Origin: Takakia lepidozioides | Taxonomy: Eukaryota; Streptophyta; Takakiopsida; Takakiales; Takakiaceae | Reading direction: 5' to 3' | NCBI GenBank assembly: GCA_030704615.1 | Contig: CM060734.1 | Location: 17,112,001-17,176,000, forward strand | Length of the DNA stretch: 64,000 nt | Part shown: piece by piece, positions 1 to 10,017 of the stretch | Layout of the letters: every line of letters begins with the position of its first letter | How positions within the stretch are numbered: position 1 is the stretch's first letter | Notes under the pieces: generated by a model | Databases searched by the model: none | The model's input: only the letters and a program-made list of their open reading frames with translations | Told to the model about the DNA's origin: nothing | Translations under genes and position numbers: made by a program

Positions 1-1433
1 AATTAGGAGGTGCATGCAGTGGGCCAGCAAAGCAGGGTTAAGCAACTCAATGATTAGAAAGTAAGCACACCGGCTTGATTAGGACCAACAACGCAACGGC
101 GTGAGCCGTGCCTCAATATAATGTGAATTTTGGTTCGTGCGTGGATTTTACTTATGGAAAGTAGTTTTGTTCTTTTAGATCCCGAGGCATGGCTGTCCGC
201 CTTTGATGGTAGTGTACTCCTATCGTCACACCCCGACCCCGACCCCAGTATATGCAAGATTTAGGGTTTCATCTATGTACATGGAGCTGCATTCTGTATT
301 GATATTTAATTGGGACATGTGACGATGGGAGATCTCCCCTACCTTCCTCGCATATGCACGGCCTTCTAAGTGTTGATGTGGACCCTCGGTAATATTTTCC
401 AGGGACTTTCTATGTTGATACCTTTGACTGAGACATTGGACTACAGAAGATCTCTTTTATTTGACTACAACATATAGGTTCTCAAGTTGGTATGAGGGAT
501 GTGGCTCAGACAAGTCCACATCGACACTGTCGTAAAGTATTTCGTTAAAGGGAGAAACAGGTTAATGATAATGACAGGAGATATCCTGTGATCACAGAAC
601 TTCAAAACAAACAATGTATGATATATATTTGGAATAAATCAACCAAAGTATCAAAATCTCCTTTTATTTTATTATCTATTACGTATTTTTATTATTTTAT
701 AATATATTTATATATATAAATGTTATTTCTCGACTTTTGAAAGTCCAGATTTACTTAAAATTGAGTTCAATCAGCCATGGCCGTTCTGGACAAGAAGCGC
801 GACAAAACAAAAGCTAACCGAAGTGAACCCCACACAAAGTTAAGAGAAGCAAGAGCAAGAGAAGCGCGAAGAGAACAAAGAGCGCATGAAGGATAAGAAA
901 GCACAGCGAGAAGGAAAAAAACGAAGAATGAAACTAACAACGACGCCAACTAGGTGTAACCATAAGACACGTCGATTTAGCAAAAGATGGTGGTTCAATT
1001 AATTTTGGCAACATACAATTAATTATATGCGTAGTGGCACACACATGTCAAGGTGACACTCTGGCTGTCCTGAACTCCCGCCACGTCGGATGTAACCCTC
1101 CATTATGTAACCCTCTATCACGTGTATCAAACGCAGTAGTTATACATTTGCTGGATCACTGGGAGGAAGATGTTGTCCTGCATGTTGATGGGAGGAAGAT
1201 GTTGAACTCAATAAACTACAAATCTTTCAATTTGATGTTTGAAAACGATCCATAGTTGGCGCCACGGAGACGGAGCTCAGAATTGCAGAAAGCTAATGCT
1301 CCAAACCAAAAACGAGCTACAAATCTGAAAAAAGAGTTAGAGAGTAAATTAGGGTTTCGGCCTCCATTTCAACCACTACCCATCTGTTGGATAGTTGGCG
1401 TGTGTATGGATTGGATGCAATGGGAGAAGTTTA
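1..1433. other. No recognisable gene; AT-rich intergenic DNA
   Basis: No reading frame here resembles a known family. An AT-rich stretch of nearly pure A/T lies around 660-725. A few short open frames exist on both strands, with composition typical of chance. I see no long repeat or terminal structure. Confidence 0.5.
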
Positions 1434-1935
1434 GAGTGCCACAAGTTCGGGTTACACGTTATCGGGTTACACGTTGTGGGGTTACGCATGATTTAAACAT
1501 GGGGCACGGTTCGGGTAACATGGGTAGAACAACCAACATGTAGCACCAATGGTAAGGGCATATACCCTCTTACGAGTGGTTGTGGGTTCAAACCACCTTG
1601 TTGGTTGTTACAAAGGTGTCCACCTTCCTACCGGAAGGCAGTAGCCCTTTTGGGTCAAGTGACACCATAAGTTACGCTTGCTTCGGAAACGCGTCCACCT
1701 TTGAACATGGGTAGGGGTTACATTGGGTGACGCGAGGCTCTCATGGGGCGGATTTACACGATGTAAGGTTACAGAGGGTTACACTATCGGGGTTACATTA
1801 GCTGGGTGATCATATGGTGACATACGGGTGACATAAGTTGGGGTTACATGTTGCGGGGTTACACGATTTGGGTTACATGGGCGGGGGTTACAGAGGGTTA
1901 CTCGAGGCCCACATGGGCGGGGTGACTTCACAGGG
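1434..1935. repeat. Degenerate GGGGTTACA-motif repeat cluster
   Basis: The octamer GGGTTACA and close variants (ggttacac, gggttacat, gggttacag) recur more than ten times at irregular spacing between about 1,443 and 1,910. They also occur as gggtgaca/gggtgacg variants. The cluster is split by a SINE-like insert at about 1,529-1,694. Spacing is irregular, so it is not a clean satellite. It is not telomeric (plant telomere unit is TTTAGGG). A subterminal motif cluster of some transposon is a possibility but no termini were found. Confidence 0.6.
1529..1694 (+). repeat. tRNA-derived SINE-like element
   Basis: An A-box-like sequence (tagcaccaatgg, 1,541-1,552) and a B-box-like sequence (ggttcaaacc, 1,585-1,594) have the spacing found in a tRNA gene. 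The flanks at 1,529-1,537 and 1,600-1,608 are perfect 9-bp complements (acaaccaac / gttggttgt), like a long acceptor stem. D and T stems are imperfect, so a functional tRNA is unlikely. A tRNA-like head followed by a body (about 1,609-1,694, with a ccttcc-tac-cggaagg hairpin) is the classic SINE layout. No A-tail or target duplication is clear. Confidence 0.55.
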
Positions 1936-2165
1936 CGATTTGCGTTTTCATAGTCCTACGGTTTGTTTATGATTTTTAATATTTAATGCCCTCCAAGTCT
2001 TACTTATTGAACTATGCCCTACATGCCTGAGCTCCCAAGACGCTTATAGTCGGGACGAACCTTCAACTCCCTTCACAAAGCGAATCCCGAGCTCAGGGAA
2101 ACGGGGACCGTCTGTCTCCCGCCCAATGTCCCTCCGTCTGAGGTGGTTGAGTTCAACCTACAATC
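1925..2165 (+). repeat. Inverted repeat partner 1 (Gypsy-associated leader)
   Basis: This stretch is matched in reverse complement by 8,145-8,392 with scattered differences and short indels. It leads directly toward the Gypsy RT remnant at 2,551-3,585, so it is probably internal sequence of the same retroelement family. The two copies point toward each other across 6 kb. The shared segment covers the run from 'cagggcgatttgcgtttt' to 'gagttcaacct'. Confidence 0.75.
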
Positions 2166-2550
2166 TCTAGGTCCGGGATTGTACGAATGCGAGTCCGATG
2201 CAGACTACATCGCCTGGTTGTTCAGAGAAAACCAAGGCCGGGAAGTGATGGTACATTCGGTATCGATCGAGGCACTTCCATAGTTTGAGTTGTTGACCGA
2301 ATTTTTTTCCATATCCGCCGAACAGGTTGGTCTGCAGGAATAGGAGAGTCCTCAGGAGGAAAACAGCGAGATCATAGACATGAGAATTGTAGAGGAGGCT
2401 GACCTGGGGATGTCGTGAAACATAGCGCCCCCTACATTCCCTATTTGCAACATGGATCAAGCGGATCTCGGTTCGAACCGGGATCGACCTTCACGTCAGA
2501 ACCCACAACGCAGTTGGTCGACATGGCGGTTGGAGGAGAATAACCAAAGA

Positions 2551-3585
2551 TGGTGAAAGTGGGAGCCCATTTGACGGCTGAGCAGGCTTTGGAATACCAA
2601 GCACTGTTCAAGGAATTTCGGGACATCTTTGCATGGTCCTACACCGAATTGAAAGGAGTGCCTTCATATGTGGCGATGCATTCCATTCCCCTGATTCCAG
2701 GAGCTACCCCGTGACAACAACGAGAAAAAGGGTGAACCCCAATCTCGCACTGTTCATCAAAGCAGAAATTGAGAAGCTGCTAGCGGCAGAGTTTATTTTT
2801 CTGGTGGAAACATGGCATGGGTATCCCTGATAGTGATTGTTCGGAAGAAAAACGGAGAACTAAGGGTATGCATGGACTTCCGCCCCCTTAACAAGGTAAC
2901 ACACAAGGATCACTTCCCCTTGCTATTCATGGATACACTGGTGGAGGAAGTAGCAGAGAAAGAGCTCTACTCTTTCATGGATGGATTTTCAGGGTACAAT
3001 CAGGTGTTGATTGACCCGAAGGATGTGTTGAAGACCACATTTACCTCACTATGGGGAACATTTGCCTACACAAGGATGCCCTTCGGATTGTGCAATGCAC
3101 CCCTGACATTTCAGAGGGTCATGACGTACGTCTTCTCGAATGTTGTGAGAAAGAATTTAGTCATCTTTTTAGATGATTTTTGTTGCAATGGGGACGCAAA
3201 TGATCACGTTGCAGCATTACAGGAGTGTTTCATCCAGTGCAGAGAAAATGGAATATCTCTCAATCCAATGAAGTGCGTGTTTGCGGTCACACATAGACTG
3301 CTATTGGAGCATATAGTGTCCAGAGATGGCGTGGCGACAGACCCAGCAAAGGTGAGCACCATAATCGAACTTCCCGCACCGGAGACATCCTGTAAGGTGA
3401 AGGGATTCCTTGGCCACACAGGGTGGTACATGAAATTTATGGACAAGTATGCAACAGAGGCTTTACCTCTGACTCGACTGCTAAAGAAGAACCAAGTATT
3501 TTCCTGGGATTCAGGATGTCAGGAGTTTTTTGAGACGCTTAAGCAACGCTTGGTGTCAGCTCTAGTTTTGGCAGCTCCCAATTGA
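2551..3585 (+). pseudogene. Ty3/Gypsy reverse transcriptase remnant
   Basis: Decayed polymerase of a Ty3/Gypsy retrotransposon. From about 2,600 the translation resembles the Gypsy pre-RT linker (EFRDIFAWSY..LKGVPSY..HSIPL). After a stop and frameshift near 2,710-2,715 it continues with EIEKLL...F, and after a second shift near 2,812 it enters RT proper: VCMDFRPLNKV, FMDGFSGYNQV, MPFGLCNAP, and the catalytic box as FLDDF. It ends with the thumb-like region (CREN.ISLNP.KC) and the start of the RNase H linker (FSWDSGCQEFFETLKQRL). It stops at 3,585, so RNase H and integrase are missing. The DFRPLNK and FLDDF motifs place it in a different Gypsy clade from the chromovirus at 25-32 kb. Not functional. 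Confidence 0.88.
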
Positions 3586-4581
3586 AACAATCTCCCAATG
3601 AATTATCCCCCCATTAAGGGAGAGATCTTTAGGATTTCGTCCCGGTTTGTCGGAAGAAAATGTTGGTATTTCCTAGCCACTGACTCATTGGTTATTGGAG
3701 CTCCATAATGAGGTGGAGTGCGGGACAACTAAGTTGCAATAATCCAATGGAACTTCTCCACTGGGAAAAAGTCAATAAGGCTCTTACCCAATTAGATCAT
3801 TGAACACCATTTCTTGGAGTTCCAGGAGTAGATCTTGGGATGCGGGGCAACGTAGTTGCATTAAAGAGGTGATTTGTTCTCCAATGTGATTTTCGGGTAG
3901 TTATTGGAATCCACAAGGACAGACCTTGGGATGCGGGGCACATAGAGTGCAGTAATCTAACCCAAATCATAGAATTAAAATCTGTTTGATATGGCATAAG
4001 CTATGAAAGCTATGACCATCCAATTGCCAAGGTAGAAGACTTCATACATCTTTGTTACTAATCACGTGTTGTGAGTTTCTTTTTCTTCTTCACTGGTCAA
4101 GTGAAGAGCCACAGGTGCAGGAATGGGAACAATGGAATGGCTAATATATGCACTCATGTTTAATGCATAATGTCAATCATTACTTGTCTTTTTATCACTA
4201 AATATATCTGTGTTGGCTAAAAGCATATCTCAAGGAAAATTAAATGTTTGCTGCATCAAGCATTCTGCAGTATACCGATGCTCCATGCATGGAGCACTGC
4301 GACTTCCCGTACGGGGATTCTAACCCTCAAAAAGGGCAACCGAATGGTGCATCTCCGCCAGGCGTGGACTAGTAGAGTGGTGCGACCTGTGTTTATGTCT
4401 TCCTCTACCCCGCTGCAGTATTCTCTCATAGAGAGAAAAGTTAGCCAAGCAGTGAGGGGGTAAAAGGAGAGATTGTAGAGCAGTGATTGCTGCTCCCCTC
4501 ACATGAGTGAAGGATGTCAGGCGCAGGAAGACCCAAAAGGGCCTGTGACCTCTTTTCAGTAGGCGAATAGAAATGGTGCAT
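3586..4581. other. No gene; short diverged repeats at 3,716-3,958
   Basis: A unit reading roughly gatgcggggcaa..agttgca.taa occurs three times, at about 3,716-3,745, 3,838-3,868 and 3,929-3,958. Each follows an 'ttggagttcc/ttggaatcc' stretch, giving a degenerate ~100-bp tandem arrangement. The remainder shows no coding or structural signal I can support. Confidence 0.5.
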
Positions 4582-4865
4582 ATTTCCAGAGTATGGTCCT
4601 CTGAGGTTCAGAAAGTATCCAATCATTTTTCAGTCAATAATTTCACCATGAGCTCTGCGAAATCCATAAGAGGTCTCTGCGAGCCATGAAGAGTAGTCAA
4701 ATTGTAGGTCATATTTTGGTGCGTCTTAGCTAGGTATTTTCGTGCGTCTATCCCAGAGTATGGTCTCTGAGGTTCAGAAAGTATCCAATCATTTTCAGTC
4801 AAGAAATTCCCAGTAAGCTTGGCAGAACCATGAGAGGTCCCTGCAAGCCATGACCAAGTAGCATA
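4582..4865. repeat. Tandem duplication, ~168-bp period
   Basis: The block starting ccagagtatggtc..tctgaggttcagaaagtatccaatcat at about 4,583 recurs at about 4,751. Both copies continue through a 'gagaggtc.ctgc.agccatga' stretch. The copies differ by several substitutions and indels. No coding potential is convincing. Confidence 0.75.
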
Positions 4866-5680
4866 GAACCAAAGTCTTTCCAAGGTTATTTTAGAGTAGG
4901 ATCATCAATTTGCACCGCGCATATCTTCATTCATCATCTAGGGGATTCGAACCCAGTCTGGTGGGGGAGAATGGCGGTTTTGAAGTATTTTTATCTGGGA
5001 ACCCCAACTCTCTCCGAAGAGGGCGAGTTGGATGGCTTTGAAACATTTGTTGTCTTTTGCTTTTATTTTCCTTCCTCGTTCCCGGAAGACTTGAACTCTC
5101 TCCAAGGAAGCTGCATCGACAGCGGATTAGGCTGCCAGTTCGGTACCAGTAACGGCAAGGTGAACCCATTCGAATAATATGAGGCGACTGTTTGAATACA
5201 GAATCGCGATCTTTCTGTTTTCCCGTCTTTCAAGTCCAGTAGAAACACACAGCGAGGAGGCTTGGCAATTGGAAGAAACAACCTGTATAGCGATGAAATA
5301 TCGCAACAAAGCAAAGTGCTGCATCGGAGCAAACGGCGGGTTAAGGAGCTTCCCGACAAAGTTTGGAACTCCCCAGCAATGCAAGGCGAGTAGGAGAGGA
5401 CTCCAGAAGATCCGTGACCCAGTGGCAAGGCCAAAGACCTCCTGGGGCATCATCAGTATTTTAGTTGCCAGGAAGCGGCAGACTTCTCGTATGGTGAAAC
5501 CACGAAAACCGGAGAATGGATAAACTTTTCATCCCCGATCACCTTAAGAATTTGCGGGCAGCTACAAGGTGTCTATTCATAATTTGTCACCAAGTTTGGT
5601 GATTTATGGAAAGGATTAGAGACGACATCAAATTATCAAGCCGTAGGCACTCACAAAGGCCAATTAATTGAATTTATATC
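4866..5680. other. No recognisable gene
   Basis: Both strands carry modest open frames between 4,927 and 5,523, overlapping in several phases. None shows a motif of a known family, and the overlap on opposite strands argues for chance open frames in GC-balanced sequence. Confidence 0.4.
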
Positions 5681-6100
5681 TCATCCAATGGATGAAAAAA
5701 AGGAATTTCGCCCTGGAGGCTGGATGGATGAAAAGAAAACCTAGCGCCAACTAGCCATCCAATGGATGGATGAAAAAAGAACATTTATCATTTACTTCAA
5801 GGTTTTCCATCCGAACTATTAATTTATTTCATTCTATTGTTTTTAAATGTTAAATCCCTCTAGGAAATACTAGTCTAATTATTCTTCACTAGTTTAAAAG
5901 GCCCAAAAACAGTATAAAAGAAGAGAAATCTCCTATTGCTTCTTCATCTAGGCTCATTTCTTGTTTGGCCTCTTGCTTGTGTAGTTTAGTTTGCTAGTTT
6001 TTGAGCTTGAGGGAGCTAGATCCTAGAGGGTGGAGCTTGGAGCCCTCTAGGAGTAGAAAGCATTGTTGAGAGCAGGATAGTCCTAGCTCAAGGCCTTGAG
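5681..6100 (+). promoter_or_regulatory. LTR-like U3 with TGGATGAAAA cluster and TATA box
   Basis: TGGATGAAA motifs (and inverted tcatcca/ccatcc forms) repeat between 5,684 and 5,815. A TATAAA box follows at 5,913-5,918, then a pyrimidine-rich stretch (ttgcttcttcatctagg...). The order motif cluster, TATA, pyrimidine-rich leader is repeated at about 49,500-50,060. This suggests a related retroelement promoter. No terminal TG..CA pair or target duplication was identified, so the LTR assignment is inference. Confidence 0.4.
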
Positions 6101-6490
6101 GCCATGTGAGGCAAGGAGTAGAGGGAACACTCCATGAAGAAGGAGACTTGAGGACGAGTAGGCAGCAGGACCAAGCTTGAGTACCATTCTACCGAGCATT
6201 TAGAGCATCCCGAGCTCCATCGTCTGTTTGAGAGGATGATTTATCATGCTACCTTGACCTTTGAATTGAAATATATCATGTTTTGTTCAAGCTATCCCAA
6301 GTGGGAGCTTTGTGGAATCTGTTTCTAGATATTGAGAAAAAACTAACGCTCTTGTAAAGAGGATGTATTTGAGTCTGTGTTTACATATGTGTTGAAGCAC
6401 AGGGGAAGAGCCCAAAGAGACATGGCCTTCAGATGAGTCTAATCCAATTGTTGTCATGGAAGTGAGGGTAGATGTCCATTTCTAAGTTAG

Positions 6491-6606
6491 AGGTGACGGC
6501 AATCTTGCTTGAGACGGCGAAGCTATCGCCAAAATTTCCAGTTCTAGTTTAGAGGTCACGGCAATCTTGCTTGATACGGCGAAGCTATCGCCAAAATTTC
6601 TAGTTC
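6491..6606. repeat. 62-bp tandem duplication
   Basis: The block aggtgacggcaatcttgctt, followed by gacggcgaagctatcgccaaaatttc, starts at 6,491 and again at 6,553 with a few substitutions. Two copies only. Confidence 0.85.
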
Positions 6607-6842
6607 CTTGTGTTCATTGGCAAGTGGATAAAGCCCTCATGTCATGGAAGACCATGGGAGGCCATGCTAATCATCTATATAAAGAGTTAAGCCCCTATAT
6701 AGGGGGCTGCCCAAAGGGGCAATACTACCTGACTAAAGTCAAAGCGCCCTAGGCGCCCATAGCCAAGAGGTCAACCCATTGGGTTGCCTAGGATCGCCAC
6801 TTCAAGGCGCAGCGCGGGAGGCGCGCCCCGCTGGTTTAGTTG

Positions 6843-6975
6843 ACCCCTGGAGCCCAAAGTACGGGGCTGGTACACTGAGTGGTAGCAGCAGGGCGCCAAG
6901 CCGGCCCCTTACCCCTGGAGCCTAAAGTACGGGGCTGGTACACCGAGTGGCAGCACGGCGCCATAGCCGGCCTCG
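6843..6975. repeat. ~67-bp tandem duplication
   Basis: The block acccctggagcc.aaagtac, then ggggctggtacac.gagtgg.agcac, occurs at about 6,843 and 6,910. It lies in GC-rich sequence (6,780-7,130) with no coding signal. Confidence 0.75.
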
Positions 6976-8144
6976 CGCAGGTATGACATGTGAGGCGTGC
7001 TATTCCCCAATGGACCCGCCCCGACGGCGGGCCAGTAGCACCGTGCCGGGAGCCGCGGGGCAGAGGCCTTAACCGGCGGATAATTCGACGGACCGCACCA
7101 GGGACCACTGGTCCCTGGCCCGGGTCATTTTAAGGGGGCGTTCCTTCTAACCCCTATGCTTTATGCACTATTCATGCTACGATTTGGGCATGTGAGAAGA
7201 GGGGGTGATTTAGCTTAGAATAAAGGGATTTTTGGACCATTGGCCAGGCCTTGTTAAGATCATTGAATAGATATGTTCCCCGGGACTTGAGAGAGAGGGG
7301 CTCGGGAGTTGAGGCCAACAGCAGAGAGGGATAGCCCAGAGACAGGGAAGAGAAGATCCTTAGTGAGGGTTTCAAAAGGTAGAAGATGACACATTTTATT
7401 CATTCTAGTCTAGCCCTCGACATAGTTTAATCAGATTATATAAAAAGGGGAGGGAGGAGGTCCGAGGAATGGACCCTGGGACCCACTGGATTTTTAGCCA
7501 TTGTTTATGCACCATTGCAAATGGATGAAGAATCGTTAAGTGGGGGTTTCATTCATCCTGGTCCGCTGAATGTCTTAAGTTGCTAATGGATTATTGAGTG
7601 GGTTGTGCATAGGAATTGGGGCGCTCCTAAGTTTTAGAGCGGTTCCCCAGCGCTCCCAAAGGAAAGGGGTGCTCCCAAGGCGGAGAGCGGTTTCTCGGCG
7701 CTCCCAAAGAAAAGGAGTGTTCCCAGGGTATTCCCCTGGTACCCTGGAGGTAATTCGGGTATGTCTAGGATCCCTTTGGGATTCCTTAGCCATAGGAATT
7801 TTCTGCATTTTTGGGATTTCTTAATTATTTGTTATTTTTTTCTGCAATTGTTTATTAGGCAAACCAGCCCTTGAAGTGGGAACCTATCCGGACCCCCTTA
7901 AGCTAAAAATTGATTTTAAGGGAGGTTCTGGCCCCGTCCGCCGAGAAGGCAAATACCCGGTCATTGGAGGGGTCTTGGGCAAAGAGTTTTGCCGTTGATT
8001 CCACCGGATCTAGGAAATCATTTCGTCCGGCTTTGTCACATTGATATTATTCACCCGAGAGGTTAGAATTTGACCCTCGAGGTCGAAGTTAGTTGGATCG
8101 CCCCAAGCAAAAATCCCAGCTTGAGAGGGCAGATCCGGGCCCTT
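6976..8144. other. No gene; small gcgctccca repeats
   Basis: Around 7,620-7,720 the phrase 'gcgctcccaaag.aaaggg.gt' and 'gagcggttcc' recur two to three times in short tandem order. The rest holds only chance open frames. It may be internal or LTR sequence of the decayed Gypsy element represented by the inverted repeat at 8,145-8,392, but I cannot delimit it. Confidence 0.4.
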
Positions 8145-8392
8145 CCTAAGGGATAGGTTGAACTCAACTACCTCAGGATCGGAGGGGCATTGGGCGGGAG
8201 ACAGACGGTCCCCGTTTCCCTGAGCTTGGGATTCGCTTTGTGAAGGATTTGAAGGTTCGTCCCGGCTATAAGCATGTTGGGAGCTCAGGCATATAGGGCA
8301 TAGTTCAATAAATAAGACTTGGAGGGCATATATATATTAAAAATCATAAACAAACCGTAGGGCTAGGAAAACGCAAATCGCCCTGTAGAGTA
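8145..8392 (-). repeat. Inverted repeat partner 2 (Gypsy-associated leader)
   Basis: Reverse complement of 1,925-2,165 with scattered differences, including ttaatatttaatgccc versus ttaatatatatatgccc. It implies a second, oppositely oriented fragment of the same retroelement. No RT-coding sequence is recognisable beside this copy. Confidence 0.75.
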
Positions 8393-8709
8393 GTGAGCTC
8401 TGCTTTGCCGGTAGGACTTAGAAAGTGTCGACAACCGCCCCTATCATTCTGCGGACCCCCTGCACTAACTGCAGCCGGGTAGGCAGTTCATCGAGCCCAA
8501 CCTACACCGCGACTTACCAGACCCCTCCCCTAGCTAGTATGTCGTTACCCTGGCCGCGCGCGCCCAGGGCTCGTCAGGGTGGTGGCATTACCGGTATGGA
8601 CAGTTCGGACAGTACATGCGGGAGGTATGATGTCAGACTTTTACTGCAGTTCTCATTCTATCCCAGACATTTCCATTTTCCCTCACCATTGTTTCTGTCC
8701 TTGTAGGAG

Positions 8710-10017
8710 ATGTGCCTAGATTCGGACACGGACATGCCGACCACAAATATGGCTGAATCAGTCCACTCCTCGTGGCGAGCATCTTCTGCCGGACATCTGG
8801 TGGACCTCCTGACGGCCACAACGGAGGACATTGACAAATCCATCATCCAGCAAGCTAGGTATTACAAATTCCAGAGCGGGAAACAATGGGGCTTTGGGCT
8901 GGATAGGGAGAAATTGTTGGTTCGAACAGCTCGAGGTCGAAGAATCCAGTGAAATGGGCGACGACATTGCGGGAAAAGATCAAAGGTACGCCTCTGCACC
9001 GCAGAGGTGAACACCTGGAGACGTCCATACACGCCAATGAGACGGCGAATTGAAGAGGAACCCGGCTGCGAAGAGGATTCCTGGCGATCGGACAGGAATA
9101 TTCGGACTGCACCACGTGGTCCAGTCATGTTGCCACACACTGTCTCTTCCAGCAGTGGAAGCCCAAAAGTTTCAAGATCGCCATCGCCTTCAAGCGGGGA
9201 TTCCGCATGTGAGATTCCGTCGGCACGTGTGCCCCTGATTCCGCTGGTATGCAGTATGGGCAACCTATTGTGGAGATGACTGTGTCTGCGTCACATTGAA
9301 GAATTGCTCGCACACTGTCGGCGTTTTGAGGCAGGTGTTCCGCAATTCGAGTGGATACACGACAACATTGTAGAGAGATGATAAGGAGGAACCCAGTTGG
9401 GGATGTCCCTGCTCCTACTTTCACGGGAAGATTTGTCCATGCAAAGTTTGCGGAGGCGACGACGACCCAGTTCCGGTTCTGCAGACATGGCATTATGACT
9501 TTGTGTCTATGGAAAGCCCAAGTACGGCATACAAACAATACCAGAGACTCCCCCGGTGTGGCCGGTGGAACCGGGATGCAATCTGAGTCAGATTGAGGCC
9601 GACGCCTTTACTGCATCGAGATTTCGGATGGTGCAGCAAACTGACGTCCCCAGACAACCATTTTCAGTTCCACAGTGTCGACCACCGACCCCTATGAGAG
9701 TAAGAGCATACTGACGCAACAACTCTGCGCATCCTACACACCGTTGGGGGAAACTGAGGAGACGGCGACCTGCCTCAAAAGTGAACGAGACAGGGATGAG
9801 GAATATACTTGGGATGAACTGTACAATCCAAAGCTCAACAGAAGTGCCCCCACCAGGCTTTGGGCGTATTTATCAAATGGTCACGGCAGGCTCAGTTGTC
9901 CACAACGAGGTGTACACCATCACCATTTCAGAATTACCCACCTGCAATTGCACCAACTTCGTGCACGCATTGCAAGATTTTTTTTTCGCAATCAACAAAA
10001 ACTAGATGACAGGTGAA
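8710..10017 (+). pseudogene. Decayed transposase-like ORFs ending in SWIM-type zinc motif
   Basis: Fragmentary frames occur in order. An 80-residue frame begins at 8,710 (NMAESVHSSWRAS, then a helix-rich stretch). A middle frame covers 9,050-9,238. A frame at 9,781-10,005 contains VHNEVYTITISELPTCNCTNF. The CxC after a beta-hairpin-like segment matches the first half of a SWIM zinc finger (CxCx(n)CxH), a domain common at the C-terminus of plant MULE/FAR1-type transposases. The second half of the finger is missing because the sequence passes straight into the tandem array (stop at about 10,003-10,005). No DDE catalytic core was recognised, so family assignment is tentative. Confidence 0.45.

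Noticed and set aside
1529-1608. Functional tRNA gene
   Set aside because: A and B boxes fit, but D and T stems do not form properly.
1434-1935. Interstitial telomere repeat
   Set aside because: Motif is GGGGTTACA at irregular spacing, not TTTAGGG or TTAGGG tandem units.
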